DNA from: Bacillota bacterium
Lineage (GTDB): Bacteria > Bacillota > Clostridia > Acetivibrionales > DSM-1351
Assembly: GCA_023390335.1 (NCBI GenBank)
Contig: JAEWCZ010000024.1
Location: 1-64,000, forward strand
DNA length: 64,000 nucleotides
Direction of reading: 5' to 3'
The notes under the pieces were generated by a model that did not search any database, was not told where the DNA came from, and worked only from the letters and a program-made list of their open reading frames with translations. Positions 35,545 through 45,598 of the stretch are shown here, piece after piece. How positions within the stretch are numbered: position 1 is the first letter of the stretch; each line of letters begins with the position of its first letter. Position numbers and translations under genes: made by a program.

Positions 35545-36659
35545 AAAACGTAATGGGAATAATAATGTCAGGCGGACGCAATACAAAGCTCAAAGAGCTT
35601 TCAACCATGAGATCCAGCCCTGCGGTACCAGTAGGAGGAAAGTACAGAGCAATTGATTTTATCCTTTCGAACATGGTAAATTCGGGAATTACCAATATAG
35701 GTGTAATAGCTCAGTATAGCTTCAGGTCACTGATGGATCACCTTGGCTCAGGCAAAGAATGGGATCTTGACAGGAAAACAGACGGCCTTTTTCTGTTTCC
35801 TCCATTTTTATCTGATGAAGGTACGGGCTGGTATAGAGGAACGGCTGATGCCATGTACAATAATCTGAGCTTTCTTAAAAGAAGTAATGAGGAGTATGTT
35901 CTGATATCCCAAGGCAATTGTATATTTACCACAACCTTTGACGACATGCTCAAAGCTCATAAGGAAAAAGACGCAGATATAACTGTAGCCTATCGCGACA
36001 TGAGCGATATACCTATGGAGGAACTAACGAACATGGGTGTAATGCAACTGGACAGTTCATCAAGATTGATTGATTTTCAGGAAAAGCCCATGCATCCTAA
36101 TACGTTCAATGGCTCGTTGGGTATTTATATGATAAAAAGGGAATTGCTAATTGCGCTTCTTGAAGAAAGCGTTGCACATGGCTACTATGACTTTGTACTA
36201 GACATTATAATAAAGATGCTCCATAAGCTGAAAATCTACGGTTACAAATACAACGGCTATTGGAGAAGCATGTCTAGTGTACAAATGTATTACAAATGCA
36301 ATATGGATTTACTGGACCCTGTAGTAAACAACGAATTGCTGGGGAAATTAAAAATATATACAAAGGTAAAGGATGAAGCACCTGCCAAGTACAATGAAGA
36401 GGCAGAGGTTAAAAACTCAATAATTGCAGATGGGTGCATTGTCGAAGGAACAGTCGAAAACAGCGTACTTTTCAGAGGAGTAACAGTAAAACGGGGGGCA
36501 GTCGTTAAAGACAGTATTATAATGCAGGGAAGTGTTATAGAGGAGAATTCTGCCCTAAACTACGCAATACTTGATAAAAACGTTGTACTTTCCAAAAATC
36601 GGTGCCTCAAGGGTGAGAAATCCTGGCCAATTATTATTGGAAAGAATGTTATTGTGTAA
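35541..36659 (+). CDS. glgD: Glucose-1-phosphate adenylyltransferase regulatory subunit
   Basis: A 372-residue GlgC paralogue. The nucleotide loop is altered (MSGGRNTKLKEL in place of AGGQGSRL), and the catalytic GDH triad is replaced by ISQGNCIF. Both changes are typical of the non-catalytic GlgD subunit, which tunes GlgC. It overlaps glgC by four bases (ATGA) and ends before a terminator. Confidence 0.92.
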   Translation: MKNVMGIIMSGGRNTKLKELSTMRSSPAVPVGGKYRAIDFILSNMVNSGITNIGVIAQYSFRSLMDHLGSGKEWDLDRKTDGLFLFPPFLSDEGTGWYRGTADAMYNNLSFLKRSNEEYVLISQGNCIFTTTFDDMLKAHKEKDADITVAYRDMSDIPMEELTNMGVMQLDSSSRLIDFQEKPMHPNTFNGSLGIYMIKRELLIALLEESVAHGYYDFVLDIIIKMLHKLKIYGYKYNGYWRSMSSVQMYYKCNMDLLDPVVNNELLGKLKIYTKVKDEAPAKYNEEAEVKNSIIADGCIVEGTVENSVLFRGVTVKRGAVVKDSIIMQGSVIEENSALNYAILDKNVVLSKNRCLKGEKSWPIIIGKNVIV

Positions 36660-36691
36660 TACTAACGTCATAAATGAATTAAATTACGGAT

Positions 36692-36732
36692 GAGAGTCAG
36701 CAGTTATAATGCAGGCTCTCTTCTATTTTTTT
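36692..36732 (+). terminator. Terminator of glgCD
   Basis: GAGAGTC pairs with GGCTCTC around a 15-base loop, followed by a T-rich tract (TTCTATTTTTTT). Confidence 0.65.
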
Positions 36733-36788
36733 GCGAAAAACCTTTATTACATGGCCGTTACATTTAATTTACATAATAGGATATTATG

Positions 36789-36818
36789 TTGACCAAGTAA
36801 AAATTCTGGTGCTATAAT
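36789..36818 (+). promoter_or_regulatory. Strong promoter of the first S-layer gene
   Basis: TTGACC and TATAAT are separated by 18 bases. Transcription would begin near 36826, leaving a leader of about 127 nt. Confidence 0.7.
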
Positions 36819-36825
36819 GAGTATG

Positions 36826-36952
36826 AAATTGAGGCGTGCAATTACTCGTAAGGCCTTGATTTTAAACCATTTCAAGTCGGGGACGTAAATCTGATGGCCG
36901 ATTTATCCCTGTAAAATTATTGGCCAGAAAACAACTAGGGGAGGATTTAGTA
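36826..36952 (+). other. Structured 5' leader of the first S-layer gene
   Basis: The leader contains a bulged hairpin (GGGGA and AAATC pairing with GATTT and TCCC, at about 36879-36911) and further GGCC pairing. Long stable leaders are known for highly expressed S-layer mRNAs. It does not fit any riboswitch consensus I can recall. Confidence 0.4.
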
Positions 36953-39835
36953 ATGGGAAATTTTAAAAAGATTTCTGCTGCAGTTGTTGCCGGTGCAATC
37001 ATGTTGTCATCAGTAGTACCAACATTTGCAGCCGCATACACTCCGGTAAACGGAGAAAAGGCTAGTGTTTTAAATCAGCTGGAACTTTATGCTGGAACTA
37101 GTAGCACTTCATTCGTACCATCTCTTGAAACATCACTTACAAGAGGACAAGGTGCAACTTTATTAGCAAAACTCTTCAACATGGATACTGCTGCACAAGC
37201 ATTAACTGAAGAAGAAGCAAATGCAATCCTTAAGGATTTTGCAGATGCTGACAAAGTACCTACATATGCAAAGAAAAGATTGGCTTACTTAGTTAAGAAC
37301 AATATCATGTCAGGTTCAAAAGATACAACTACTGGAGATGTATTTGTAAATGCTGACGAGGCTCTTCTCGGAGGACAATTTGCAACTCTGATTCTCAAGC
37401 AGCTCGGATACACAGTATCTAGCTGGACTGAAGCAATCAATCAACTTTCAAAGGTTGATGGAGCTAAGGAAATCGCTGATTACCTTGCATATGCTCAAAA
37501 GTCAGTTCTCAGAGACCAAGCAGTTGGAATCATGTTCGGTTCATTGACATCAGAATACTCTGACGGAAAAGCAACAATAATAGATAAAATAGTAGAAGCT
37601 AAGCCTAGCTTAAGAGCAGTTGCTCAAAGTGCTGGACTTATAGCTGTTCCAGCAGTACTTGCAGTAGACAGCGTAAAAGCGTTGAACCTTAGAGAATTGG
37701 TTATTACCTTCAACAAGGCAGTAAATACTGACGAAGCTAAGAAAACAACAAACTATGAAATAAATGATGCAAATCCTGCAGCTGTTAACGTATCAGAGGA
37801 TGGAAAGACTGTTACATTGAGAACTTCAAATACTAATAGGATGAGCAATTATGCAACAGATATTAAATTGGAAGTATTAAAAGCAATTGGTCTTGTATCA
37901 GATGCTACTATATCAAATATTTCCGCTAAAGATATTACAGTACCATCCGTTGTTTCAGTAGAAGCAACTGGACCAAGAAATATTAAGGTTACTTTCTCAG
38001 AGCCTTTGAATGAAGAAGTTGCTACTGCAGATACAGTTAACTCATTCAAGCTTGACAATGGTTTTGTAGCTCTCGATACTACAAGCGCAACTTATAGTGG
38101 AAATGTTTTGTCATTGAAGACTTTGGGTGATCTTTCAGAAGGTACTCACTCATTACAGGTTAAAAATGATGCTTTAAACAAGTTGGTTGACTCTGCTAAC
38201 TACACTGTAACACCAACAAGTTCAGCATTTAACTATGTAAAAGATACATCAGCATTAACAATTAAGGTTCTTGAATCAACAGAAACTACTGCAACAATTC
38301 AGTTCAGCAAGCCTATTGATGCAGCTACATTGACTGCAGATGTGTTATTCAGACATACTTATAATACATCTACAAATCAAGTCCTTGGAACTGCAGTAAC
38401 AAATTCAGGTGATGATCAGAAGTTTACAGTAACATTCCCTGACAATATGCCGTTTGCTCCGGGCTCATCAAATCTTTATATAGTATATCAGAATGGTGCT
38501 GCTATTAAAGATAACTATGGAAACAAGCTGGCTGAAACAACCCTTACAATCAATACAACAGCTGATTTGACAAAGCCAACTGTAACAAAGGTTGATTTCA
38601 TAAGTGCTACTTCATTGGAAGTAACTTTCTCTGAAAAAGTTGAAGCAGGTTCAGGTTCCAACGGAGCTCTAAACAAATCACTCTATACACTGAAGGATTC
38701 AACCGGTGCAGTTATAGCAATTAACGGTGCAGCTTTCAAGGATAGCACAAATAAAGTAGTAGTATTAACTACTAATACTATGAATGGCGGATCTTATACA
38801 CTTACAGTTAAAGATGTAAAAGACGTGTCAGTAGCAAAGAACGAATTGGACGATGCTACAATATCCTTTACAGGAGTAGATAAAGTTGCTCCTACTGTAA
38901 GCAGCACAAAGCAAATCGGTGACAACAAAATAAAGGTTACATTCAGCGAAGTAATGGATGTTTCAACTATTACAGACAAGAACAATTGGAGACATAACTC
39001 AGCTGCGCTTGATTCAAATGATACTATTGAGGCAGTTGACGGAAATAAAGCAGTAATAATTACATTTAAGACTAACCTAAACAATGCAGACGCAAACACA
39101 GATTCAATTCTTGATAATGAAAAGCTTACTCTTGCAAGAGTTAAGGATGTAGTTGGCAACTGGTCAGAAAGTTTTGCTCAGACACTTGATGTAACTAAGG
39201 CTTCAAACATAGCTTACACTAAGGCTGAAATGATAGCTACAGATAAAATAAAACTTACATTTGAAGATGAAGTAATATCCGGTGCTACAACAGGAGACTT
39301 CGAAGTAAGCTTTAATAATGGATCAACCTGGACAGTAAAAGTAATCGGAATGTCAGTATCAATAGTAGACGGAGATACAATAATGACATTGACAACTGAT
39401 TCAAAGGCTGCTAATACTAAGGCAACTAATGTGCAGGTAAGAACTAAAGACGGTGCTGCTACAACAAGTGCAAAGAACGCTTATAACAAGCCTCTTGAAT
39501 TTACAGCAGCAACATTGACAGATAAGGTTGCTCCTTCTATAGTATCAGTAGTAACAAAGGATACAGGAGCAAACAACAAGATTGATGCAATTGAAATCAC
39601 TTACAGTGAAAACCTTTACGTAGCATCTATATCAGACGCTGATTACACTGTAGAAGGCTATGAAATAACAGGTGTGGTTGTAAGTGGAGATAAGGTTACA
39701 ATAACTGTTAAGGAAAAAGATGTTGTAGATTCAGATGCAACACCAAAGGTAACACAGGTTGGACAGGTTGAAGATGCATTAAGAAATGTATTAGGTGCAC
39801 AGGATTCAATCACAGCTACTAACGGAATTGCATAA
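36953..39835 (+). CDS. S-layer type surface protein 1 (SLH region plus Ig-like repeats)
   Basis: A 960-residue exported protein. The start at 36953 has AGGGGAGG before it and is followed directly by a signal peptide (cleavage near AFA/TFAAA). Residues about 30-200 look like degenerate SLH repeats (ETSLTRGQGATLLAKLF). The rest is a chain of Ig-like beta-sandwich domains, each with a strand of the type IKVTFSEPL or LEVTFSEKV. Codon use is biased toward A/T-ending favoured codons, as in abundant proteins. The strong promoter, long leader and terminator support high expression. It is a close paralogue of the next gene, and is probably wall-bound through the SLH region. Confidence 0.8.
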   Translation: MGNFKKISAAVVAGAIMLSSVVPTFAAAYTPVNGEKASVLNQLELYAGTSSTSFVPSLETSLTRGQGATLLAKLFNMDTAAQALTEEEANAILKDFADADKVPTYAKKRLAYLVKNNIMSGSKDTTTGDVFVNADEALLGGQFATLILKQLGYTVSSWTEAINQLSKVDGAKEIADYLAYAQKSVLRDQAVGIMFGSLTSEYSDGKATIIDKIVEAKPSLRAVAQSAGLIAVPAVLAVDSVKALNLRELVITFNKAVNTDEAKKTTNYEINDANPAAVNVSEDGKTVTLRTSNTNRMSNYATDIKLEVLKAIGLVSDATISNISAKDITVPSVVSVEATGPRNIKVTFSEPLNEEVATADTVNSFKLDNGFVALDTTSATYSGNVLSLKTLGDLSEGTHSLQVKNDALNKLVDSANYTVTPTSSAFNYVKDTSALTIKVLESTETTATIQFSKPIDAATLTADVLFRHTYNTSTNQVLGTAVTNSGDDQKFTVTFPDNMPFAPGSSNLYIVYQNGAAIKDNYGNKLAETTLTINTTADLTKPTVTKVDFISATSLEVTFSEKVEAGSGSNGALNKSLYTLKDSTGAVIAINGAAFKDSTNKVVVLTTNTMNGGSYTLTVKDVKDVSVAKNELDDATISFTGVDKVAPTVSSTKQIGDNKIKVTFSEVMDVSTITDKNNWRHNSAALDSNDTIEAVDGNKAVIITFKTNLNNADANTDSILDNEKLTLARVKDVVGNWSESFAQTLDVTKASNIAYTKAEMIATDKIKLTFEDEVISGATTGDFEVSFNNGSTWTVKVIGMSVSIVDGDTIMTLTTDSKAANTKATNVQVRTKDGAATTSAKNAYNKPLEFTAATLTDKVAPSIVSVVTKDTGANNKIDAIEITYSENLYVASISDADYTVEGYEITGVVVSGDKVTITVKEKDVVDSDATPKVTQVGQVEDALRNVLGAQDSITATNGIA

Positions 39836-39871
39836 GAGTTTATCAAAAACTTAATATTTGATGTTAAAACA

Positions 39872-39907
39872 AAAATCCGAAGGAGAAACTCCTTCGGATT
39901 TTTTTAA
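39872..39907 (+). terminator. Terminator after S-layer gene 1
   Basis: AAATCCGAAGGAG pairs with CTCCTTCGGATTT, followed by T6. Confidence 0.88.
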
Positions 39908-39943
39908 TACTATTACAAATTCTTTACACTTAAATGTACTAAG

Positions 39944-39972
39944 TTGACTGCAAAAATTGCCAGTGATATAAT
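39944..39972 (+). promoter_or_regulatory. Near-consensus promoter of the second S-layer gene
   Basis: TTGACT, a 17-base spacer, then TATAAT. This is the strongest promoter match in the window. Confidence 0.78.
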
Positions 39973-39979
39973 ACATATG

Positions 39980-40134
39980 AATCAAGATAGGTAAATTTAG
40001 GTAATGACAATCTATTGATACCGAATCTTGGAAAATTGGTTAAACGAGTTGGGCTATAAATAGTGGGAGAGGCGTAGCCCGCTCTGGATTTTAAAGCCCG
40101 CCCGCTACAAAATACACAAGGAGGATTTGAGAAC
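39980..40134 (+). other. Structured 5' leader of the second S-layer gene
   Basis: A leader of about 155 nt in which GGGCTA pairs with TAGCCC, with several C/G-rich blocks (AGCCCGCC) able to pair alternatively. It ends in a strong AAGGAGG site. It differs in sequence from the leader of the first S-layer gene. Confidence 0.4.
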
Positions 40135-43056
40135 ATGAGAAATCTCAGAAAGCTAGCTGCAGTTGTTATAGCCGTTGCATTGGTACTAACATCTATGACT
40201 GCTGCATTTGCTGCTTCAGGTTCATATGAATTTGAAGATCAAGCAACAGTACTTAAGGATCTTGGCATTTGGCAGGGAGACACTACCGGTGACTTGATGC
40301 TTGGTGAAAAATTAACTAGAGCACAAGGTGCTGTATTAGTACTAAAGACTGTATTAGGAAAGACAGACAAAGATATGGAAGCTGCAGATGTTTCCAAAAT
40401 TGCAAAATTTGATGATGCTGCAGAAGTTCCTACATGGGCTGAAGGTTGGGTAGCTCTTGCTGTAGATGCAGGCGTTATGAAGGGTGGCAACAATAAGTTA
40501 GCTGCTGGTGACGCTTTAAAGGGAAAAGACCTTGCATCAATGTTCATGAACGCTCTTGGATTTGCAGCTGAGAACGACTATGCTACAGCAGTTGAATTAT
40601 TGGCTGCTAAGTCAGCTGGTAAAATTCTTTCAGCTATCGTAGATGATATTACTGATGCAGATCTTACAAGAGATGCTGCTACTGCAGTAGTATTCGATAC
40701 TTTAACTGTTAAGGCTAAAGATGCAACTAAGACAGTTGTTGATGTTTTAGTTGGAACTGACGCTGCTAAAAAAGCAGTTGCTGTAAAAGCTGGTTTGATA
40801 GCTGCTCCTACTACTTTGGACGTTGCTAAGGTAGAAGCTCTTAACCTTAGAGAATTAGTAGTAACTTTCAACGGTCCTGTAACAAACGTTGATGCTGCTA
40901 AGAAAACTTCTAACTACAAAATTGGAACTAGTGAACCAGAAGCTGCTACATTGTCAGATGACAAGACTACTGTTACTTTGAGAACAGCAAGTGCTAATGC
41001 AATGGGTAACTATGCAACAGATATCGAACTTACAGTATTGAAGGCAGTTGGATTTGCTGCTGACAAGACTATAAAGGGTATATCTGTAAAGGATACTAAA
41101 GTACCATTTGCAAAATCAGTTTCAACAACAGGTCCTAAGAACATAAAAGTTGCATTATCAGAACCATTAAGAACTCATGCTGGCAGTGGTTTTGATGCTC
41201 TTACAGGTTCAGATATAGCAAGTTCAGTAAAAATTGATGGTGCATTTGTTGCTATAGACTCAACTAACACAACTACTAGCGGACTTGAATTAAATATCAA
41301 GACATACTCAGATTTGAGTGAAGGTTCACACAAAATTGAATTCATAGGTTCAGGATCAAAGTTATTTGATAACGCAGGTTATCAGATAGAGGGTGCTACT
41401 CTTACATTTGATTATGTAAAAGATACTTCAGCACTTACACTTACTTATGTTGAATCAAATGAAACAACTGTTACAGTTAAGTTTAACAAGGCTATAAAGA
41501 CTGGTTCATTTAAAGGTAACTCTAATGTTGCTCTTACACATACATACAATTCTGACACAAACAAAGTTACTGCTGATACTGCTGTAACTACCGATGATGA
41601 TCAGAAATTTGTGATAAGCTTTGGAAGCACTCGTCCATTCCCACCTGGAGCAACTACTGTATACATTAACTATGTTAGTGATTCAGGAACAAAGATTGAA
41701 GATAACTATGGTAACAAGTTGGCAGCTACTTCATTTGCTTTAAATACTGCTGCTGATTTGACAAAGCCTACTGCAACAGCAGAATTTGTAGATGCAAAGA
41801 CAGTTAAGGTAACTTTCTCAGAAGATGTTCAAAGCGATGGATTGGCAAATGCTGCTAATAACGTAGGAAACTATGTATTAAAGAATGGAAATGATGTTGT
41901 TTCAGTGGCAACAGCTGCTTTTGACGGAGACAGCAAAAAGGTAGTTAAGTTGACAACTACTGATGCAAAAGCATTAAACGGCACATCATACACTCTTACT
42001 ATTAAGAATGTAAAAGATTTATCTGTAGCTAAAAATCAGATTGATGAAGTAACACTGTCCTTCACAGGTACTGACAAAGTTCCTCCAGAGATAAAGACAG
42101 CTAAATTGGTATCTGACAAGAAGTTTAAGATAACATTTACTGAGACAATGGACTTAGCTTCAATAACTGATAAGACAGTTTATAGAATAGGTGCTACTGA
42201 AGCTACTTCAACAACTCTTAATACTGATGATTACACTATTGATGCTGTAGACGGTAATAAAGCAGTTGTTATCACTTTCAAAACTGCTCCTAACTCCGCT
42301 GATAATATCTACCTTACAAGAGTTAAGGATGCAGCTGGTAACTGGTCAGATTTCTTGTATGCTGAAAAAGCTATTGGATTGAAGACTACTGTAGGCTTAG
42401 CTGAATACCAGATTACTGGTAAAAATGCTATTAAGCTTAAGTTTGAAGAAAATCTGAAGAATATGGAAGTTAATGATTTCTTATATTCAACAGATGGTGG
42501 AACTACATTTACTGATAAACCAGATTCATTGTCAGTAAGTATAGCTGATGGTGTTACTTATATTACATTAGTAACAAAAGACATTGCATCTGCTGTTGGT
42601 GCAGGTGTTGAAGTTAAGACAAATGGTATTACTAAAGCACAGAACGAATATGGTACTACATTATCATTTGATACTAGTACAGATGTAAATGGTGATGGTG
42701 ATAGACTCTATAGTATAGTTGACAAGCGTGCTCCATCCAAGTCAGGAGATATGGCATTTACAGATATCGATGACAATAAGGGCGACAAAAAAGCATTGAA
42801 GACTGTAACTATAACTTATGACGAAATCATATATGCAGCATCTGTTCAAGACGCTGACTTCACTGTTGCTGGTTACGAAATAGATAGTGTTGAAGTAAAT
42901 CCATTAAATAAGACTCAGATAGTAATAACAGTTAAAACTCTTGATTATGGTTCATACACAAAGGGTACTGATACTGTTAAAGTTAAGCAAGTAGGAGAAA
43001 TCCAGGATCTTTCTAAGAACACATTGGGTGCTCAGGATGAATGGTCAAACAAATAA
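40135..43056 (+). CDS. S-layer type surface protein 2 (SLH region plus Ig-like repeats)
   Basis: A 973-residue exported protein with signal peptide (1-26, ending AAFAA). SLH-like repeats follow at about 30-220 (GEKLTRAQGAVLVLKTVL; EVPTWAEGWVALAVDAGV), then Ig-like domains similar in order and sequence to those of the preceding gene. For example LNLRELVVTFNGPV corresponds to LNLRELVITFNKAV. This is a tandem duplication that has diverged. Its optimised codons, near-consensus promoter and long leader suggest it is the main or an alternative S-layer subunit. Confidence 0.82.
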   Translation: MRNLRKLAAVVIAVALVLTSMTAAFAASGSYEFEDQATVLKDLGIWQGDTTGDLMLGEKLTRAQGAVLVLKTVLGKTDKDMEAADVSKIAKFDDAAEVPTWAEGWVALAVDAGVMKGGNNKLAAGDALKGKDLASMFMNALGFAAENDYATAVELLAAKSAGKILSAIVDDITDADLTRDAATAVVFDTLTVKAKDATKTVVDVLVGTDAAKKAVAVKAGLIAAPTTLDVAKVEALNLRELVVTFNGPVTNVDAAKKTSNYKIGTSEPEAATLSDDKTTVTLRTASANAMGNYATDIELTVLKAVGFAADKTIKGISVKDTKVPFAKSVSTTGPKNIKVALSEPLRTHAGSGFDALTGSDIASSVKIDGAFVAIDSTNTTTSGLELNIKTYSDLSEGSHKIEFIGSGSKLFDNAGYQIEGATLTFDYVKDTSALTLTYVESNETTVTVKFNKAIKTGSFKGNSNVALTHTYNSDTNKVTADTAVTTDDDQKFVISFGSTRPFPPGATTVYINYVSDSGTKIEDNYGNKLAATSFALNTAADLTKPTATAEFVDAKTVKVTFSEDVQSDGLANAANNVGNYVLKNGNDVVSVATAAFDGDSKKVVKLTTTDAKALNGTSYTLTIKNVKDLSVAKNQIDEVTLSFTGTDKVPPEIKTAKLVSDKKFKITFTETMDLASITDKTVYRIGATEATSTTLNTDDYTIDAVDGNKAVVITFKTAPNSADNIYLTRVKDAAGNWSDFLYAEKAIGLKTTVGLAEYQITGKNAIKLKFEENLKNMEVNDFLYSTDGGTTFTDKPDSLSVSIADGVTYITLVTKDIASAVGAGVEVKTNGITKAQNEYGTTLSFDTSTDVNGDGDRLYSIVDKRAPSKSGDMAFTDIDDNKGDKKALKTVTITYDEIIYAASVQDADFTVAGYEIDSVEVNPLNKTQIVITVKTLDYGSYTKGTDTVKVKQVGEIQDLSKNTLGAQDEWSNK

Positions 43057-43072
43057 TACTCTTTAAAGAGTA

Positions 43073-43108
43073 GAAAACCCCGTGGGATATGTCCCACGGG
43101 GTTTTTTG
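43073..43108 (+). terminator. Terminator after S-layer gene 2
   Basis: AAAACCCCGTGGGA pairs with TCCCACGGGGTTTT, followed by T2. Very stable. Confidence 0.9.
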
Positions 43109-43243
43109 TAAATATGGAATTAACCTCTATCATATTTAATTTGTAAGATAAAAGTAACAAAATTGTATGTAATATATGACATTTATATGATATTATTTAG
43201 ACATTAAGGGAAATTTTGCGTATAGTCATATGAGGAGGGAACA

Positions 43244-45514
43244 ATGAACAAAAGAAGAATATTAGCAATGATTTTGACAATATGTATACTTACAGTATCC
43301 GTATCAATGACTTTTGCAGCTGAAACTGGTACAGTTACCGATGTTACTACTAAAGCTCAGACATTAAACAAGCTCGGAATGCTTGCTGGTGACGGCAAAG
43401 GAAATTTTAGCTTAGATTCGAATTTAAAGAGGAGCGAGGCTGCTACATTTATTGTAAAACTAATGGGTAAAACCAAGGAGGTAGCAGATAAGAATAGTCA
43501 ATACATAAATACAGGGTTTGATGATGTTAAGACCACAGACTGGTTTGCAGCATATGTTGGGTTCTGTAGAGAAAAAGATATTATTAGTGGAATAGGTAGT
43601 AATAAATTCGGTCCGAATTCCAATGTTACCGAAAAGGCCTTCTTAACAATGACCATGAAAGCTCTTGGGTATACCAGTGATGATTTTAGTTGGAACAGTG
43701 TATATCAAAAGGCTTATGACATAGGCTTGGTAACAGGTAATGACTATAATGGAAAGACACAGGACAATGTAAATTATACTAGGGCAGAAGTTGTAAATGT
43801 TATGTATGCTGCTTTGACACTCAAAGTGGAAGATACAGATAATACATTGTTGAAACAGCTTGTAAATGAAGGACAGCTTGAGCCTAAAGTTGTAGCAGAT
43901 GCCGGATTGTCAGACGATAAGTTGCCCGTAGAAATATCCAAGGTGTTTGTACAGGGGAGCCAATGGATTAAAATCGAACTGAATGAACCGGTAAAACAAT
44001 TAAAGGATACAGATGTTTCCGTATATGAAAACTTAAAATGGACAGTACTTTCTACAAAGATAATATCGCAAACAGATAAAGAAATCAGGATAAAGACAGA
44101 TTCTCAAAAAGCAGGTCTTGAATATGTAATAAAAATATCTAACTTAATAGATGAAGATAATAATTATGTAAAAGAAATAAAAAGTAAATTTATAGGGTTT
44201 GAAAATAAAGCAGTTGAATCTGATTTATTTAAGATTAGTAAGATTGAGCAAATATCAGCCAGTGACCTTGCTATATATTTTACTCACCCTATAAACATCA
44301 ATGCAGAGCAGCCTGACAGTTACGCGATATTAAAATCAGACGAGACAATAATTGAAGGCAATAAAAATAATATCGCTGTTAAGGTTATGGATGGACAGCC
44401 TAATGCCGTAATACTGAGCGTAAAGAATTATACTTTCATCCAAGATGTAGAATATACAGTTAAAATCAAGGGTTCTATTATTAGTGCATATGGAACTTAC
44501 TTGGGACAAGAAGCAGGAGACCAGATGAATTTCATCGCAAAGTCTATTGCAACAGAGTCGTTTAAGCTGGTAGGATTGACTCCTTTGAATAATAAGTCAA
44601 TACAGTTGGAATTTAATAAACCGTTATATAAGTTGACTGCTGAGCAGGTTTTCAGCTACTACATAACAGAATTGACTATAGGCACACCTATACAGATTAT
44701 AAAGGCTACTACTACCAATAATACATATGGTACAGACTGCGCAGTTGTTTTGACAATCGCGGGTACTTTTGATATTAAAAAAGCATATGGACTTATGATA
44801 AACAGTGTGTCTGATGCAGCCAAGCAAAATAAAATTGAAGAGCAGTCGTATTCCTTTAATCCCACCGACAAGGCTATAAGTGATATGAAGATTACATCAG
44901 TCGTGCCGATAGACTTAAATAGTGTTTCAATATCCTTTGACAGGAAATTAAGTCCTAAGACAGCTCAGGACATAACAAATTACTCTGTTCTTTGCCTTAA
45001 TAATACTTCATATAATATTAGTCCGGTAAAGGCGGTATACTCAAGTGGGTCTCCTAATACCGTTAAACTGTATTTTGCATATAACAAACCTATGACGGCA
45101 GGATACATGTATAAAGTAAGAATATTGAACACTTTGCAGGACTATACAGGAACAGCGCTTTCTGCTCCGTTAGAATATACATATATAGCCAACAACATAG
45201 TAAAAACAAAGCCGGAGATTATGAAAGCTGCTTTTATAGCAAAGGATACAATCAAAATAGCTCTAAACAAGGATATTGCTCTGGATATACCTAACATATT
45301 AACAAGTAATTTTTACATTCAGGCCATAGGCGAAGACAATGCGAATAAAATGCCTTTGGCATTAACCTATATTGATACAAATACAATTGTTTTACGGTTT
45401 GACAAGATTGATTTTTCAAAGCAGTATTATTTAAAGTATAATGAAATAAAAGATATTACAGGTGAGACATACTCGGGTGATCAAGTCAACACAGCAATTG
45501 TAACTGGAGAGTAA
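43244..45514 (+). CDS. SLH-domain surface protein 3 with Ig-like domains
   Basis: A 756-residue exported protein. A signal peptide (1-25) precedes three clearer SLH repeats (about 33-210; for example LKRSEAATFIVKLMG, FAAYVGFCREKDIISG and YTRAEVVNVMYAAL). Then come Ig-like domains with less biased codons than the two upstream genes. It is probably a less abundant wall-anchored protein. A terminator lies just after the stop codon, ahead of the TolC-like genes, and read-through may link them. Confidence 0.8.
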   Translation: MNKRRILAMILTICILTVSVSMTFAAETGTVTDVTTKAQTLNKLGMLAGDGKGNFSLDSNLKRSEAATFIVKLMGKTKEVADKNSQYINTGFDDVKTTDWFAAYVGFCREKDIISGIGSNKFGPNSNVTEKAFLTMTMKALGYTSDDFSWNSVYQKAYDIGLVTGNDYNGKTQDNVNYTRAEVVNVMYAALTLKVEDTDNTLLKQLVNEGQLEPKVVADAGLSDDKLPVEISKVFVQGSQWIKIELNEPVKQLKDTDVSVYENLKWTVLSTKIISQTDKEIRIKTDSQKAGLEYVIKISNLIDEDNNYVKEIKSKFIGFENKAVESDLFKISKIEQISASDLAIYFTHPININAEQPDSYAILKSDETIIEGNKNNIAVKVMDGQPNAVILSVKNYTFIQDVEYTVKIKGSIISAYGTYLGQEAGDQMNFIAKSIATESFKLVGLTPLNNKSIQLEFNKPLYKLTAEQVFSYYITELTIGTPIQIIKATTTNNTYGTDCAVVLTIAGTFDIKKAYGLMINSVSDAAKQNKIEEQSYSFNPTDKAISDMKITSVVPIDLNSVSISFDRKLSPKTAQDITNYSVLCLNNTSYNISPVKAVYSSGSPNTVKLYFAYNKPMTAGYMYKVRILNTLQDYTGTALSAPLEYTYIANNIVKTKPEIMKAAFIAKDTIKIALNKDIALDIPNILTSNFYIQAIGEDNANKMPLALTYIDTNTIVLRFDKIDFSKQYYLKYNEIKDITGETYSGDQVNTAIVTGE

Positions 45515-45531
45515 AGTTTTATGAGTAAGCA

Positions 45532-45561
45532 AAAAGGACACTCTTTGAGTGTCTTTTTTAA
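45532..45561 (+). terminator. Terminator between SLH gene 3 and the TolC-like gene
   Basis: AAGGACACTC pairs with GAGTGTCTTTT around a TTT loop, followed by Ts. It lies inside the first codons of the longest possible frame of the next gene, which argues for a later start there. Confidence 0.8.
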
Positions 45562-45598
45562 AATGGGATTGATAAAAAATATTAAAAGGATGAACAGA

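Noticed and set aside
36826..36952. c-di-GMP-I riboswitch in the first S-layer leader
   Set aside because: The stretch AAACCATTTCAAG followed by GGGGACGTAAA recalls the consensus, but the GCAAAG core, the receptor helix and the GGTAGC end are missing.
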